Position numbers and translations under genes: made by a program. The notes under the pieces are model-generated. The model made no database searches. It had not been told where the DNA came from and worked only from the letters and a program-made list of their open reading frames with translations. This document shows, in pieces, positions 44,208 through 53,499 of a stretch of 64,000 bases of DNA (positions within the stretch are counted from its first letter, which is position 1; every line of letters begins with the position of its first letter). Source of the DNA: Phycisphaerales bacterium (GTDB lineage Bacteria; Planctomycetota; Phycisphaerae; Phycisphaerales; UBA1924); contig JAIEUA010000013.1 in the NCBI GenBank assembly GCA_019744815.1, positions 62,001 through 126,000 of the forward strand, written 5' to 3'.

Positions 44208-45013
44208 GCGTCGAGGTCTCCCTCTTCGGCGGCGGCGCGGCAGACTTCGGCGACGCCCAGCAGCTGCAGGTCGGTGACGATCCGATCGATGATCGGGTCG
44301 CCGTCGAGGAGGGCGGCGTCGCCTCCGGTGGCGATGACGGGCGGGAAGGCTTGGTAATGCTCGGCGTACTTCTCAACGGTGAAGCGGACGAATCCGATCA
44401 GGGTGTTGGTGACCCCCAGACGCATGGCGTGCGCCGTGTGTTTGCCGAAGGGGCCGAGCTCGGGCTTGGGCGGTTCGTAGGGGAGATCGGGGAGAGCGCT
44501 GGTGTGCTCGTGCATGGCCTTGAGCATCATGCGGACGCCGGGGGCGATGACCCCGCCGTGGAACGTGCCCTCGCCGTCGACGAAGTCGATGGTGATGGCG
44601 GTGCCCGCGTCGACGACGACGCAGGCTTCCTTGAGTTTGGCGTAGGCTCCGAGCGCGTCGAGGAGGCGGTCCTGTCCCACGGTGCTGGCGTCTTCGAGGG
44701 TGTGTGTGATCGGGATGGCGAGATCACGCCCGATGCGGTAGACATCGCCGTGCGGGGTGAGCAGCGTCTCGAGCTTCTCGGCGACCGGGCTGTTGACGCT
44801 CGCGATGATGAAGGCCCGGCCGGCGTAGCGGGCCTTGAGCTCCTTGGCGGCGGCGGCGATGGCGGAAGGATCGGAGTTCTCGATGGACTGGGGATCGTGG
44901 ATCTCGACGCCGGCGAGCCACGCGATGCGTGTTCGGGTGTTGCCGACGCAGAGAGCGACCACCGCGACCTGCGACTGATTCTCGTTGGATCCGGGCTTGC
45001 TTTGCGATTGCAT
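44204..45013 (-). CDS. coaX: Type III pantothenate kinase CoaX with a changed phosphate motif
   Basis: Phosphorylates pantothenate, first step of CoA synthesis. The family blocks VGQDRLLDALGAYA (catalytic Asp), ACVVVDAGTAITIDFVD and GGVIAPGVRMMLKAMHEHTS are intact, and ATGGDAALL is near the end. The first phosphate motif normally reads DxGNT; here it is LCVGNTRTRIAW, with Cys where the Asp is expected. It has 269 residues from ATG 45013. It is coupled to the MnmE-like gene downstream. Confidence 0.9.
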   Translation of the reverse strand: MQSQSKPGSNENQSQVAVVALCVGNTRTRIAWLAGVEIHDPQSIENSDPSAIAAAAKELKARYAGRAFIIASVNSPVAEKLETLLTPHGDVYRIGRDLAIPITHTLEDASTVGQDRLLDALGAYAKLKEACVVVDAGTAITIDFVDGEGTFHGGVIAPGVRMMLKAMHEHTSALPDLPYEPPKPELGPFGKHTAHAMRLGVTNTLIGFVRFTVEKYAEHYQAFPPVIATGGDAALLDGDPIIDRIVTDLQLLGVAEVCRAAAEEGDLDA

Positions 45014-45139
45014 CGGTCGAGCGTACACCCAAGCGGCGGGCGAATCGACCTTCTGGTGGTGGGGGGGAGGAAGGGGTTTCTGACGACCTTCCGCCCCTAG
45101 ACTCGTGGTCCGACCGTCTGCGTTCGCGAAGGAGTTCCA

Positions 45140-46216
45140 TTGCCCCGCTGCAAGGCCGATCCCAGCATCGAGCGCGTCGAAGCCGACGCCTTCAAGTTCC
45201 CGCTCGGCGTCTACCCCGTGGAGGAGATGACGCCCAAGGCGGGTTACGCGTCGTTCTTTGAGCCCGCGGACGGGGGCGAGGACGCCGAGGCGGCCACGGA
45301 GTGGGAGGAATGGCCGGATCGTTATGTCTTTGACATCGTGGTGAGCGCCGAGCGGGTCGAGCCGTTGTGCCGCATGCTGTTCTCGCTGATGCCCGGGCGG
45401 GTCTACCCGATCCTGGACGTTCTGGGGCAGGACGCGTACCGGGAGATCGATCCGTACATCTCGTACGACCTGATCGGGCTGGATCGGTTCCTGGACGATG
45501 TGCGGGAGTACCGCGACCTGTTCTATGAAGATGGCATGGTCGGCTTCGGCGCGATGAGCGAAGACCCGTTCATGTACGTCTTCGTGGATGAGCACAAGAT
45601 TGTCACGGTGCGGGTGCAGCCGGAGCTGAAGGAGCGGGTCGAGAAGATCCTCGCCGCGTTCGACTGCGAAGAAAACCCCGAGCCGGCGGGTGCCGACAGC
45701 GCGGCCCACGAGCATCGGGGCGTGCTGTTGTCGGATCGTTCCGCCGACGGGATGCGGTTCGACGAGATCGTGGAGATTCTGAAGGACGAGTGGCGGCTGC
45801 TGCTGAATGTGGATGCCGAGCAGAATCTCGATGAGAGCGGGAAGGATCTTGGCGTCACTCCCTGGCGGCTGGTGATCCGCTTCGATCCCGACGATCGGTC
45901 GTTGGCCTCGTATGTAGAGGTCGCGCTCGCCGCGCCGAATCTGCGGGAGGCCGAGGAAGCCGGGATCGACGCGGCGGCCCGGCTGCTGGGCGATGTGGAC
46001 CCGGACACCCACCAGCCTTCGATCGTGGGTTCGGACCGGCTCAGCCGCGAGCAGCTGACGGACCTACTGAAGTCCGCGGCCAGCAAACGTCGGAGCCGGG
46101 CCAAGCGTCCGGCCGCCAAGGCGTCCAAGGGTGAGGATGTCTCGATCGATCCGCCGCCGAGCGAGACCGAGCCTTTGAAGGCCGGCCAGCTCTGGCTGGC
46201 CCGGATTATAACCTGA
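45140..46216 (+). CDS. Conserved acidic protein of unknown function
   Basis: Family not recognised. 358 residues, very acidic, no signal peptide or membrane segment. TTG 45140 has GGAG 6 bases upstream. The N-terminal half includes WPDRYVFDIVVSAERVEPLC and RVYPILDVLGQDAYREIDPY; the C-terminus is a basic Lys/Arg/Ala-rich tail followed by a short acidic end. It is divergent from coaX by 126 bases. The composition fits a real gene: long open frame with normal third-position GC. Confidence 0.7.
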   Translation: MPRCKADPSIERVEADAFKFPLGVYPVEEMTPKAGYASFFEPADGGEDAEAATEWEEWPDRYVFDIVVSAERVEPLCRMLFSLMPGRVYPILDVLGQDAYREIDPYISYDLIGLDRFLDDVREYRDLFYEDGMVGFGAMSEDPFMYVFVDEHKIVTVRVQPELKERVEKILAAFDCEENPEPAGADSAAHEHRGVLLSDRSADGMRFDEIVEILKDEWRLLLNVDAEQNLDESGKDLGVTPWRLVIRFDPDDRSLASYVEVALAAPNLREAEEAGIDAAARLLGDVDPDTHQPSIVGSDRLSREQLTDLLKSAASKRRSRAKRPAAKASKGEDVSIDPPPSETEPLKAGQLWLARIIT

Positions 46217-46749
46217 GTAATGACAGTCTTTTAGAGCACCCGATCTCGAGTGCGTGCCCGGGGTGACGGGGGAATCCGTGGCCGGGGTCTTGCGTCATCC
46301 GGGCTGATTCTGTATGTTGTGGCGGAGTTCCCGGATTTGCTCAACCGGTTGTCCCGGGGATGCGAAGAGGGACGCACGGCGGGCGGACCAGCGCGGTTGG
46401 TCCCTCGACCGGGAGCGTCGATCGGAGCGGGTCCGATGGGCGCGAGGGCCGGGCGTGAAACGTTCGCGGAAGCGACGGATGCACGCGAGGCCGACGCCGG
46501 CGTTGCCGGATCTCGTGCAAGAGATTGAGCCGGCCTTGGGGCGAAAGGGGTCGGCGCGATTGGTTGTTCGTGGGGAGCGGTCGCGTCGCAGCATCGACGC
46601 CGCCGCCGTTCGCCGATCGACCGAGGACGCGGCCCGGGTGCCGCCGAATCGAAACGACCGGCGAGAAACACGTTCGCGGAGTTGCTACATTCCGCACCTG
46701 ACTTTGTGCCCCCTAGGTGGACCTGGCGGGCCGAACGCTTCGGAGCAGC
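46217..46749. other. 530-base region before the secretin gene, no gene seen
   Basis: Open frames on both strands are Arg/Pro-rich and lack ribosome-binding sites. The promoter of the secretin must be here, but no motif stands out. CGGAGC lies 5 bases before ATG 46750. Confidence 0.5.
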
Positions 46750-49700
46750 ATGATGAAGAGCCATCGGATCGGTCTCATCGCCTCGACGTCGATTCTCGCG
46801 GCCTTGGCCGGGACCTCGCAGACCTATGCCGGTCAGCCCAACGCTGTCGCGTCGGCGAACCCCGGCGCGGTGCTGGACGCGGCGACCAAGGAGCTCTCGT
46901 CGGGCAGCGCGGTGCGCGCTCGCGAGATGCTGCTCTCCGCCAGCTCGCTCAACATGACCGAGTCGGAGCGCACTCGCTCGATCGAGCTCTTGCAGAAGAC
47001 CGACGAGAAGATCCGTTCGATGGACCCTCGCCAGGTCTCTCTGGAGCGGGCCAAGGTCGCGCTCGACTCCGACGACCTCCGCACCGCAGAGCGTCTGGCA
47101 TCTTCTTTGAACAGCACCGACGCCGGCGCGAATCGCGCCGCGGCCCAGGGCGTGCTGAAGCAGATTGCTTCCCGCAAGTCGCAGGTTGCCAAGAGCGTGG
47201 ACACCAAGCTCGCGGCGGCCAAGGTCGCGGCGGATGCCAAGGACTACTCCCGGGCCAAGGGCCTGGTTGAGATCGTCAATAAGTGGAACGTGGAGCTGAC
47301 CCCGGCCCAGGCGGACACCGTCGACGGGCTGCGAAGCAAGATCGTTGCGGCCGAGCAGGAGCGTGGGCAGGCGTTCCATGCCAACGCCAACGAGACCGTG
47401 ATCGCCGCCGCGATGCTGGCCGAGCCGGGCGTGATCGAGCGGCGCGAGCCGGAGGCTCCGGCTTCCCAGCAGGTGCTGGCGTCGGCGGCGACGACCGAGA
47501 CCGTGCAGGTCCAGCCCGCCGCGGGCGAGGATCCGGTGGTGGCCGCTCGTCGCGCCGAGGCGACCAATCTGCTCGCCGAGGCGGAGCAAGCGTTCAACGA
47601 CAGCAAGTACAACGAGGCGCAGACCAAGTACAGCAAGCTGCGGACGCAGTTCCGCGAGTTCCTGTCCGCGGAGCAGTCCAAGCAGGTCGATGACCGTCTC
47701 GCGGAAGCGCGTCTTCGTCTGCGGGGCAACTCGCCGGACGGCCGCGATCTGCAGGGGTTCATCGAGCAGGGCACGGTGGCGAGGCAGCAGGCTCAGGCCG
47801 AGTTCGACAACCAGCTCGTGCAGGCCGCCGATTCGCTCAAGAGCGGCGACACCATCCGGGCCCGCGACGCCGCGGCCCGGGCGCGTCTCATCCTGAACTC
47901 CAACCGCGAGCGTTTCGCGGAGACCGAGTTCCAGTCGATGCAGACCAAGGTGTCGGACTTCTTGAAGCAGGTGGACGGCGAGGAGCAGAAGCTGGCCGCC
48001 GCCCGGGCCGAGGCCGCGGCGAAGAGCAACCTCGAGGCGAGCCAGCGGACCGCGTCCGAAGGCGCCCGCGAGCGTGACCGCAAGATCCGCGAGGCGATCG
48101 ATCGCGTCCGCGCGTTGCAGGTCGAGATGAAGTACGAGGAGGCCCTCCAGGTGGTGGATCAGATCCTGTTCCTGGATCCGATCAACCCCACCGGCCTTCT
48201 GCTCCGCGACGTCTTGACGAGCGCGAAGATCTACAAGACCTGGGGCGATACCCAGCGGAAGCGCAACGTCGCGATCGCCGAGCAGGCTCTGGACAATCAG
48301 AAGGCGACGCTGGCCGGTCGCGAGATCGTTTCGTACCCCGAGGATTGGCCGACGGTGATCAAGGATCGCGGCGAGCCGGTGACGCTGGCCGAGCCGGTCG
48401 AGACTCGTCAGGCGCTCTCCACGCTCTCGGGCACCCGTCGCCCGGTCGACTTCGCCGAGACGCCGCTTGAGAAGGCGTTGGATTGGGTGGCCAAGGCGAG
48501 CAGCGTCCGCATGGACATCGACTGGCCCTCGCTCGAGAAGATCGGCATCAACAAGGACACGCCGGTGACGGCGAACCTGTCGACGATCCGTCTCGACCAC
48601 CTGCTGGATCTCTTGGTCCGCAAGGTCAGCCCCGATCCGACCAGCGCCGCGGCCTGGGAGGTGCAGGACGGCATCCTGCGCGTCGCTTCGGCCGAGACGA
48701 TCAACCGCAGCACGCTGATGGTGATCTATGACATCAAGGACCTCTTGATCGTCATCCGTGACTACTCCGATGTGCCCCAGTTCGACCTCAACGCCTCGCT
48801 GCAGGCGGCGTCGTCGGGCGGCGGTGGCGGCGGCGGGCAGAGCCCGTTCTCGGGCGGTAACCAGAACCAGAATCAGCAGGGCGGCCAGACCCAGGAGCAG
48901 CTCACCGATGAGCTGGTTCGCCTGCTCACCGAGCAGGTCGATCCGGACAACTGGCGCGAGAACGGTGGCTCGGTCGGCTTTGTCAGCCGCTACAAGGGCA
49001 ACCTGCTCATCACCAACACCCCCAAGAACCACCGCTCGATCGGCGCTCTCTTGCGTCGCTTGCGCGAGATCCGGGCGATGCAGGTCAACTCCGAGGCTCG
49101 GTTCCTGCTGGTCTCCCAGGCGTTCTTCGAGCAGATCGGGTTTGACGTGGACGTCTACCTGAACGCCAACCCCGGGCAGCTCAACGAGAACGTGAACAGC
49201 GTGCAGGGCGTGACAGGGACCTACGTTACACAGAACGGCGGGTTCAGCAACAACAACCAGACGCTCCGGGCGTCGGACTTCTTCGGCACCAACGGCCAGT
49301 TGCAGCGGAGCTTCGCCAGCCGGCCCACGACCTTCCTTACCACGGCGGGTATCGTCCAGCAGAGCGTGCCGCAGACGACGCTCAACAACCAGGGCTTCGG
49401 ACCCGTCGGGCTGACCCAAAACTCGCTAGGCATCACCAGCGCCCTGACCACCGCGCCGTTCGCCGCGGAAGTGCTGGGCGCGGGCCGCGGGTTCTCGGCG
49501 TCGGGCACCTTCCTCGACGACATCCAGGTCGACTTCCTGCTGCAGGCGACCCAGGCCGATCGCCGGAACGTCAACTTGCAGGCTCCCCGCCTGACGACGA
49601 CCAACGGACAGGAAGCCAACATCCAGATCACCAACCAGCTCACCTACGTCTCGGGTCTCACCCCGATCACGAACCAGGGTGCGGTTGCCTTCCAGCCCAT

Positions 49701-50187
49701 CACCAACTCGCTGAACACCGGTGTGCTCATGCGGGTTCGCGGGACGATCTCGGCGGATCGCCGCTACGTCACCGCGGACATCCTGACGCAGATCTCGCAG
49801 CTGGTCCGCTTCCGCACCGGCACCACCTTCGCCGCAGTCGGCGGCGGCGGCGGCCTGGGCGGCGGTTCGGCCGCGACGATCCCGTCGGGTCAGTTCCAGC
49901 TGCCGGAAGTCTCGATCAGCAGCGTCCGGACCACGGTGACGATCCCGGATCAGGGCACCATCCTCCTCGGCGGCCAGCGGCTGGTCGACGAGCAGGAGGT
50001 CGAGTCGGGCGTGCCGGTGCTCTCCAAGATCCCGATCATCAACCGCTTCTTCAGCAACCGTTCGACCACCAAGGAAGAGCGCACCTTGCTGATCCTCTAC
50101 AAGCCCACCATCCTGATCCAGAGCGAGCAGGAGAACAAAGCCCACCCCGGACTCATCGACTCGCTCAACGCCGGCATCGGCGGCTGA
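46750..50187 (+). CDS. Large secretin-domain outer-membrane protein
   Basis: About 1145 residues. Signal peptide MMKSHRIGLIASTSILAALA, cleavage probably after TSQTYAG. A long N-terminal helical region with repeated Ala/Glu/Lys-rich segments (to about residue 480) precedes secretin N-type domains. A Gly/Gln-rich low-complexity linker is near residues 693-718 (GGGGGGQSPFSGG). The C-terminal secretin domain has VNLQAPRLTTTNGQEANIQI, TVTIPDQGTILLGGQRL and VPVLSKIPIINRFFSNR. It would form the outer-membrane channel of a type II secretion or type IV pilus system. It is not next to gspE or pseudopilin genes. Confidence 0.9.
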   Translation: MMKSHRIGLIASTSILAALAGTSQTYAGQPNAVASANPGAVLDAATKELSSGSAVRAREMLLSASSLNMTESERTRSIELLQKTDEKIRSMDPRQVSLERAKVALDSDDLRTAERLASSLNSTDAGANRAAAQGVLKQIASRKSQVAKSVDTKLAAAKVAADAKDYSRAKGLVEIVNKWNVELTPAQADTVDGLRSKIVAAEQERGQAFHANANETVIAAAMLAEPGVIERREPEAPASQQVLASAATTETVQVQPAAGEDPVVAARRAEATNLLAEAEQAFNDSKYNEAQTKYSKLRTQFREFLSAEQSKQVDDRLAEARLRLRGNSPDGRDLQGFIEQGTVARQQAQAEFDNQLVQAADSLKSGDTIRARDAAARARLILNSNRERFAETEFQSMQTKVSDFLKQVDGEEQKLAAARAEAAAKSNLEASQRTASEGARERDRKIREAIDRVRALQVEMKYEEALQVVDQILFLDPINPTGLLLRDVLTSAKIYKTWGDTQRKRNVAIAEQALDNQKATLAGREIVSYPEDWPTVIKDRGEPVTLAEPVETRQALSTLSGTRRPVDFAETPLEKALDWVAKASSVRMDIDWPSLEKIGINKDTPVTANLSTIRLDHLLDLLVRKVSPDPTSAAAWEVQDGILRVASAETINRSTLMVIYDIKDLLIVIRDYSDVPQFDLNASLQAASSGGGGGGGQSPFSGGNQNQNQQGGQTQEQLTDELVRLLTEQVDPDNWRENGGSVGFVSRYKGNLLITNTPKNHRSIGALLRRLREIRAMQVNSEARFLLVSQAFFEQIGFDVDVYLNANPGQLNENVNSVQGVTGTYVTQNGGFSNNNQTLRASDFFGTNGQLQRSFASRPTTFLTTAGIVQQSVPQTTLNNQGFGPVGLTQNSLGITSALTTAPFAAEVLGAGRGFSASGTFLDDIQVDFLLQATQADRRNVNLQAPRLTTTNGQEANIQITNQLTYVSGLTPITNQGAVAFQPITNSLNTGVLMRVRGTISADRRYVTADILTQISQLVRFRTGTTFAAVGGGGGLGGGSAATIPSGQFQLPEVSISSVRTTVTIPDQGTILLGGQRLVDEQEVESGVPVLSKIPIINRFFSNRSTTKEERTLLILYKPTILIQSEQENKAHPGLIDSLNAGIGG

Positions 50188-50212
50188 TCAGTGACCCAGC
50201 CTGAGTTGCTTC

Positions 50213-50244
50213 ACGGCCCCGGCTTGAGCTGGGGCCGTTTGTTT
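50213..50244 (+). terminator. Terminator after the secretin gene
   Basis: 8-bp stem ACGGCCCC/GGGGCCGT with 10-base loop, followed by TTGTTT. Confidence 0.8.
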
Positions 50245-50361
50245 CAGTCCTCACCCGTCCCGTCGTTCCCCGCGCGACCGACCGAGAATGTGCTCGGGGG
50301 AGGACTAGAATGCCGACCTCACCCTGCGGCGATTCCACGCCGCCCACGGAGACGCCCCTCG

Positions 50362-50718
50362 ATGCCATCCGACTCCAGACTCCGCATCCGCAAGCAGGAC
50401 AGCGTCGTCCAGATCGAGTTCATCGACCGCAATATCCTCGATGAGGGCAACATCCAGATGATCAGCGAGGAGATCTCGCGGCTCATCGACGCCGAGACCA
50501 CGCCCAAGCTGCTGATCAGCTTCGCGAACGTGGATCACCTGTCGTCCGCTGCCTTGGGCGCCCTCATCACGATCAACAACAAGATCCGCCAGAAGAACGG
50601 GCAGCTCCGCCTCGCCGGGATCGACCCGCAGATCTACGAGGTCTTTGTCATCACCCGCCTCAACAAGCTGTTCCAGATCCACGAGTCGGTCGACGACGCC
50701 ATCAAGAGCTTCGGCTGA
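50362..50718 (+). CDS. STAS-domain anti-sigma factor antagonist (RsbV-like)
   Basis: 118 residues. STAS fold with the phosphorylation-site loop FANVDHLSSAALGALITINN and the strand LRLAGIDPQIYEVFVITRLN. Such proteins bind an RsbW-type kinase when unphosphorylated and release its target. ATG 50362 was chosen with a GGAG 10 bases upstream. It is followed 84 bases later by an RsbW-like gene, so the two are a partner-switching pair. No cognate sigma factor is adjacent. Confidence 0.9.
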   Translation: MPSDSRLRIRKQDSVVQIEFIDRNILDEGNIQMISEEISRLIDAETTPKLLISFANVDHLSSAALGALITINNKIRQKNGQLRLAGIDPQIYEVFVITRLNKLFQIHESVDDAIKSFG

Positions 50719-50802
50719 TCGTCGCGCCGGCTTTGCCGCCCGCTCCGTCCGTCCATGTTGTCCGATGTTGGCCCGCACGCTCGTCCGCCTCACCGCTTTG
50801 CG

Positions 50803-51273
50803 ATGACGAACCAGCCCCGACATTCGCCCGACGCCTCGCACGCCGGTCACTCCGGCGGACCCATCCGCCACAGCGCGGTGGTCCACCACGACCGCGGTGA
50901 GGTCGAAGCGGTGCAGGACGCCCTCGAGGCCGCCATGGCCGCGTGCGGCTACTCCAAGGCGTCCCTGTTCGCCGTCCGGCTCTCGTTCCAGGAAGGCATC
51001 GCCAACGCCTTCAACCACGGCCACAAGCACCTCCCGCCGCACACGCCCGCCAAGGTCGAGTTCGCCGTGACGCCCGCCGAGGTGCTGATCGCGATCGAGG
51101 ACCAGGGCCCGGGCTTCAAGCCCGACGCGGTCGCCGATTGCACGCTCGACGAGAATCTGGAGGTACCCCGAGGTCGCGGCGTGATGCTCATCCGGGCGTA
51201 CATGCACGAGGTGCGGTACAACGACAACGGCAACCGCGTCGAGATGATCTTCCGCGCCAAGCCCTCCGCGTAG
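50803..51273 (+). CDS. RsbW-like serine kinase / anti-sigma ATPase
   Basis: About 156 residues with the GHKL ATPase boxes: N-box in SFQEGIANAFNHGHKHLPPH, G1 in EDQGPGFKPDAV, G2 in PRGRGVMLIRAYMHEV. It should phosphorylate the STAS partner encoded just upstream. The first 25 residues are His-rich and unstructured. ATG 50803 was taken; ATG 50755 is in frame, and neither has a clear ribosome-binding site. Its target (sigma factor or other protein) is unknown. Confidence 0.88.
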   Translation: MTNQPRHSPDASHAGHSGGPIRHSAVVHHDRGEVEAVQDALEAAMAACGYSKASLFAVRLSFQEGIANAFNHGHKHLPPHTPAKVEFAVTPAEVLIAIEDQGPGFKPDAVADCTLDENLEVPRGRGVMLIRAYMHEVRYNDNGNRVEMIFRAKPSA

Positions 51274-51513
51274 CCCGGATTCGATGGTCTGAGCCGCGGA
51301 CCTAGGGCAAAGAACTTTTCCGTGATGCTATTGCAGACACCTACGTCGTAAATCCAACCGCGGCACAAGTTTGTGATCGCTCGCGGACGCGTCACGCTCA
51401 TTCGCTCGCTACGCTCCCTCAGCGAGAATCGGTCTCAACCGCTTCGCATCCAACCAGCATCCAGACAGCCGCGCGGCGTCGAATCGCCGTTGCGGCGACG
51501 CTCGGAGATTTCC

Positions 51514-52761
51514 ATGTCCACCACCCCACGCCTCCCGATCTACCTCGACCACGCGGCGACCACGCCCTGCGACCCCCGCGTCGTCGAGGCCATGCTCCCG
51601 TATTTCACGACCAAGTTCGGCAACCCCGGCTCGCGCAACCACCAGTTCGGCTGGGACGCCGAGGCCGGCGTCGAGACCGCCCGTGCCCAGGTCGCCTCTC
51701 TGCTCAACTGCGACGAGAAGGAAGTGATCTTCACCGGCGGCGCGACTGAGGGCAATAACCTCGCCATCCGCGGCGCGGCCCTGATGTACGAGAAGAACGC
51801 GGCGGGCTCGGGCCTCTCCCGCGGGCACATCATCACCTGCAACATCGAGCACAAGGCGGTGCTCGATCCCTGCAAGCGCCTCCAGAAGGAAGGCTTCGAA
51901 GTCATCTTCCTCGAGCCGCCCCGCGACGGCATCGTGACTGTCGATATGGTCAAGGCCGCGATGCGTGAGGACACCATCCTCGTCACCATCATGTGGGCCA
52001 ACAACGAGATCGGCACGATCAACGAGATCAAGAAGATCGGCGAGCTGTGCAAGAGCCGCGACGTGATCTTCCACACCGACGCCACGCAGTGGGTCGGCAA
52101 GATGCCCACCGACGTGTATGGCGACAACATCGATCTGCTCTCGTTCTCCGGGCACAAGATCTATGGGCCTAAGGGCGTCGGCGGCCTGTTCGTCCGCCGC
52201 AAGAAGCCCCGCGTCCGCCTCACCCCGCTGGTCGACGGCGGCGGTCAGGAGCGTGGCTTCCGCTCCGGCACGCTCAACGTCACCGGCATCGTCGGCCTCG
52301 GCAAGGCCTGCGAGATCGCCCAGCAGGAAATGGCCGCCGACGCGGTGCGTCTGTCGCGGATGCGCAAGCGTCTCGAGGACACGATTACGTCGCGGCTCGA
52401 CACCTGCGCGATCAACGGCCACCGCGAGCAGCGTCTGCCGCACATCACCAACATCTCCTTCGGCTTCGTCGAGGGTGAGAGCCTGATGATGGCGATCAAG
52501 GAGATCGCCTGCTCCAGCGGCTCGGCCTGCACGAGCGCCAGCCTCGAGCCCTCGTACGTCCTCAAGGGCATCGGCGTCGGCGACGACCTCGCCCACTCCA
52601 GCCTCCGCCTCAGCCTCGGCCGCTGGACGACCGAGGAGGAGATCGACTACACCGCCGAGAAGATCATCGCGGCGGTCAACAAGCTCCGCGCCCTCTCGCC
52701 GCTCTACGACATGCACAAGGAAGGCATCGACCTCAGCAAGGTCGAGTGGGCTCATCACTAG
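51514..52761 (+). CDS. iscS: Cysteine desulfurase IscS
   Basis: PLP enzyme that removes sulfur from cysteine for Fe-S clusters and tRNA thiolation. Motifs: PIYLDHAATTPCDPRVVEAM, the PLP lysine in SFSGHKIYGPKGVGG, the catalytic Cys loop ACSSGSACTSASLEPSYVL, and HTDATQWVGK. It has 415 residues. ATG 51514 has GGAG 7 bases upstream; the frame upstream to 51373 is not conserved. It forms a pair with iscU 96 bases downstream; no IscR regulator is next to it. Confidence 0.97.
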   Translation: MSTTPRLPIYLDHAATTPCDPRVVEAMLPYFTTKFGNPGSRNHQFGWDAEAGVETARAQVASLLNCDEKEVIFTGGATEGNNLAIRGAALMYEKNAAGSGLSRGHIITCNIEHKAVLDPCKRLQKEGFEVIFLEPPRDGIVTVDMVKAAMREDTILVTIMWANNEIGTINEIKKIGELCKSRDVIFHTDATQWVGKMPTDVYGDNIDLLSFSGHKIYGPKGVGGLFVRRKKPRVRLTPLVDGGGQERGFRSGTLNVTGIVGLGKACEIAQQEMAADAVRLSRMRKRLEDTITSRLDTCAINGHREQRLPHITNISFGFVEGESLMMAIKEIACSSGSACTSASLEPSYVLKGIGVGDDLAHSSLRLSLGRWTTEEEIDYTAEKIIAAVNKLRALSPLYDMHKEGIDLSKVEWAHH

Positions 52762-52765
52762 GAAA

Positions 52766-52850
52766 AGGGCCAAATGGCCACAGGGCCAAATGGCCAAACT
52801 CGGAAACACTCACACTCATTTGGCTCTTTGGCCATCTGGACCTTTGGAGA
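52766..52850 (+). repeat. GGCCAAATGGCC-type repeats between iscS and iscU
   Basis: Two tandem copies of GGGCCAAATGGCCA (52766-52797) and a partly inverted ATTTGGCTCTTTGGCCATCT downstream. Together they could fold as an RNA hairpin in the iscS-iscU spacer. Confidence 0.6.
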
Positions 52851-52857
52851 TTTGAAC

Positions 52858-53292
52858 ATGGCCTACGGCCCCAAGATCATCGACCACTACGAGAACCCCC
52901 GCAACGTCGGCAGCTTCGGCACCCAGGCCGAGATCAAGCAGCGCAAGGACGTCGGCGTCGGCCTCGTCGGCGCGCCCGAGTGCGGCGACGTCATGCAGCT
53001 GCAGATCAAGGTCGACCCCGCCACCGGCAAGATCGCCGACGCCAAGTTCAAGACCTTCGGCTGCGGCTCGGCCATCGCCTCCTCGTCCCTCGCCACCGAG
53101 TGGCTCAAGGGCAAGAGCATCGACGAGGCCGAGGCGATCAAGAACACCGCGATCGTCGAGGAGCTCGCCCTCCCGCCGGTGAAGATCCACTGCTCGGTCC
53201 TCGCCGAGGACGCGATCCACGCCGCGATCGAGGACTACAAGAAGAAGAACGGCATCCCGACCGACGCTCCGACCGCGACGGCCAAGCACTAG
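52858..53292 (+). CDS. iscU: Fe-S cluster scaffold protein IscU
   Basis: 144 residues. It begins MAYGPKIIDHYENPRNVGSF. The three ligand cysteines and the Asp are visible: GAPECGDVMQLQI, FGCGSAIASSSLATEWLKGK and KIHCSVLAEDAI. It assembles 2Fe-2S clusters with sulfur from IscS. GGAG lies about 10 bases before ATG 52858. The iscS-iscU gap holds palindromic repeats, so translation is less tightly coupled than in the compact isc operon. Confidence 0.97.
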   Translation: MAYGPKIIDHYENPRNVGSFGTQAEIKQRKDVGVGLVGAPECGDVMQLQIKVDPATGKIADAKFKTFGCGSAIASSSLATEWLKGKSIDEAEAIKNTAIVEELALPPVKIHCSVLAEDAIHAAIEDYKKKNGIPTDAPTATAKH

Positions 53293-53499
53293 AGAGCGTT
53301 TTCGGGGATCCCAGCCCTTGGGGGCCGTATCGATTTCTGGCGTGCGGTCCGCCTCTCTCGGCGTGTCTCGCGGCACGGCGGAGGCGTTTTCGCGTCCGTC
53401 CTGTGGCTCCGGCCCCACATAGACTTCTCCCCTGCCAGCCGCGTCGCGCGGGTTGACCGTGGATACCCGTTGCGTGCCCGAAACCGTTCCGAGAGAAGC

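Noticed and set aside
45014-46012. N-terminal extension of coaX by 333 residues
   Set aside because: It lies antisense to the conserved acidic protein gene and is not kinase-like.
46231-49419. Antisense open frame of over 1000 residues opposite the secretin gene
   Set aside because: It is the mirror of a GC-rich coding strand, rich in Arg/Leu/His, with no domain. The opposite strand encodes a clear secretin.
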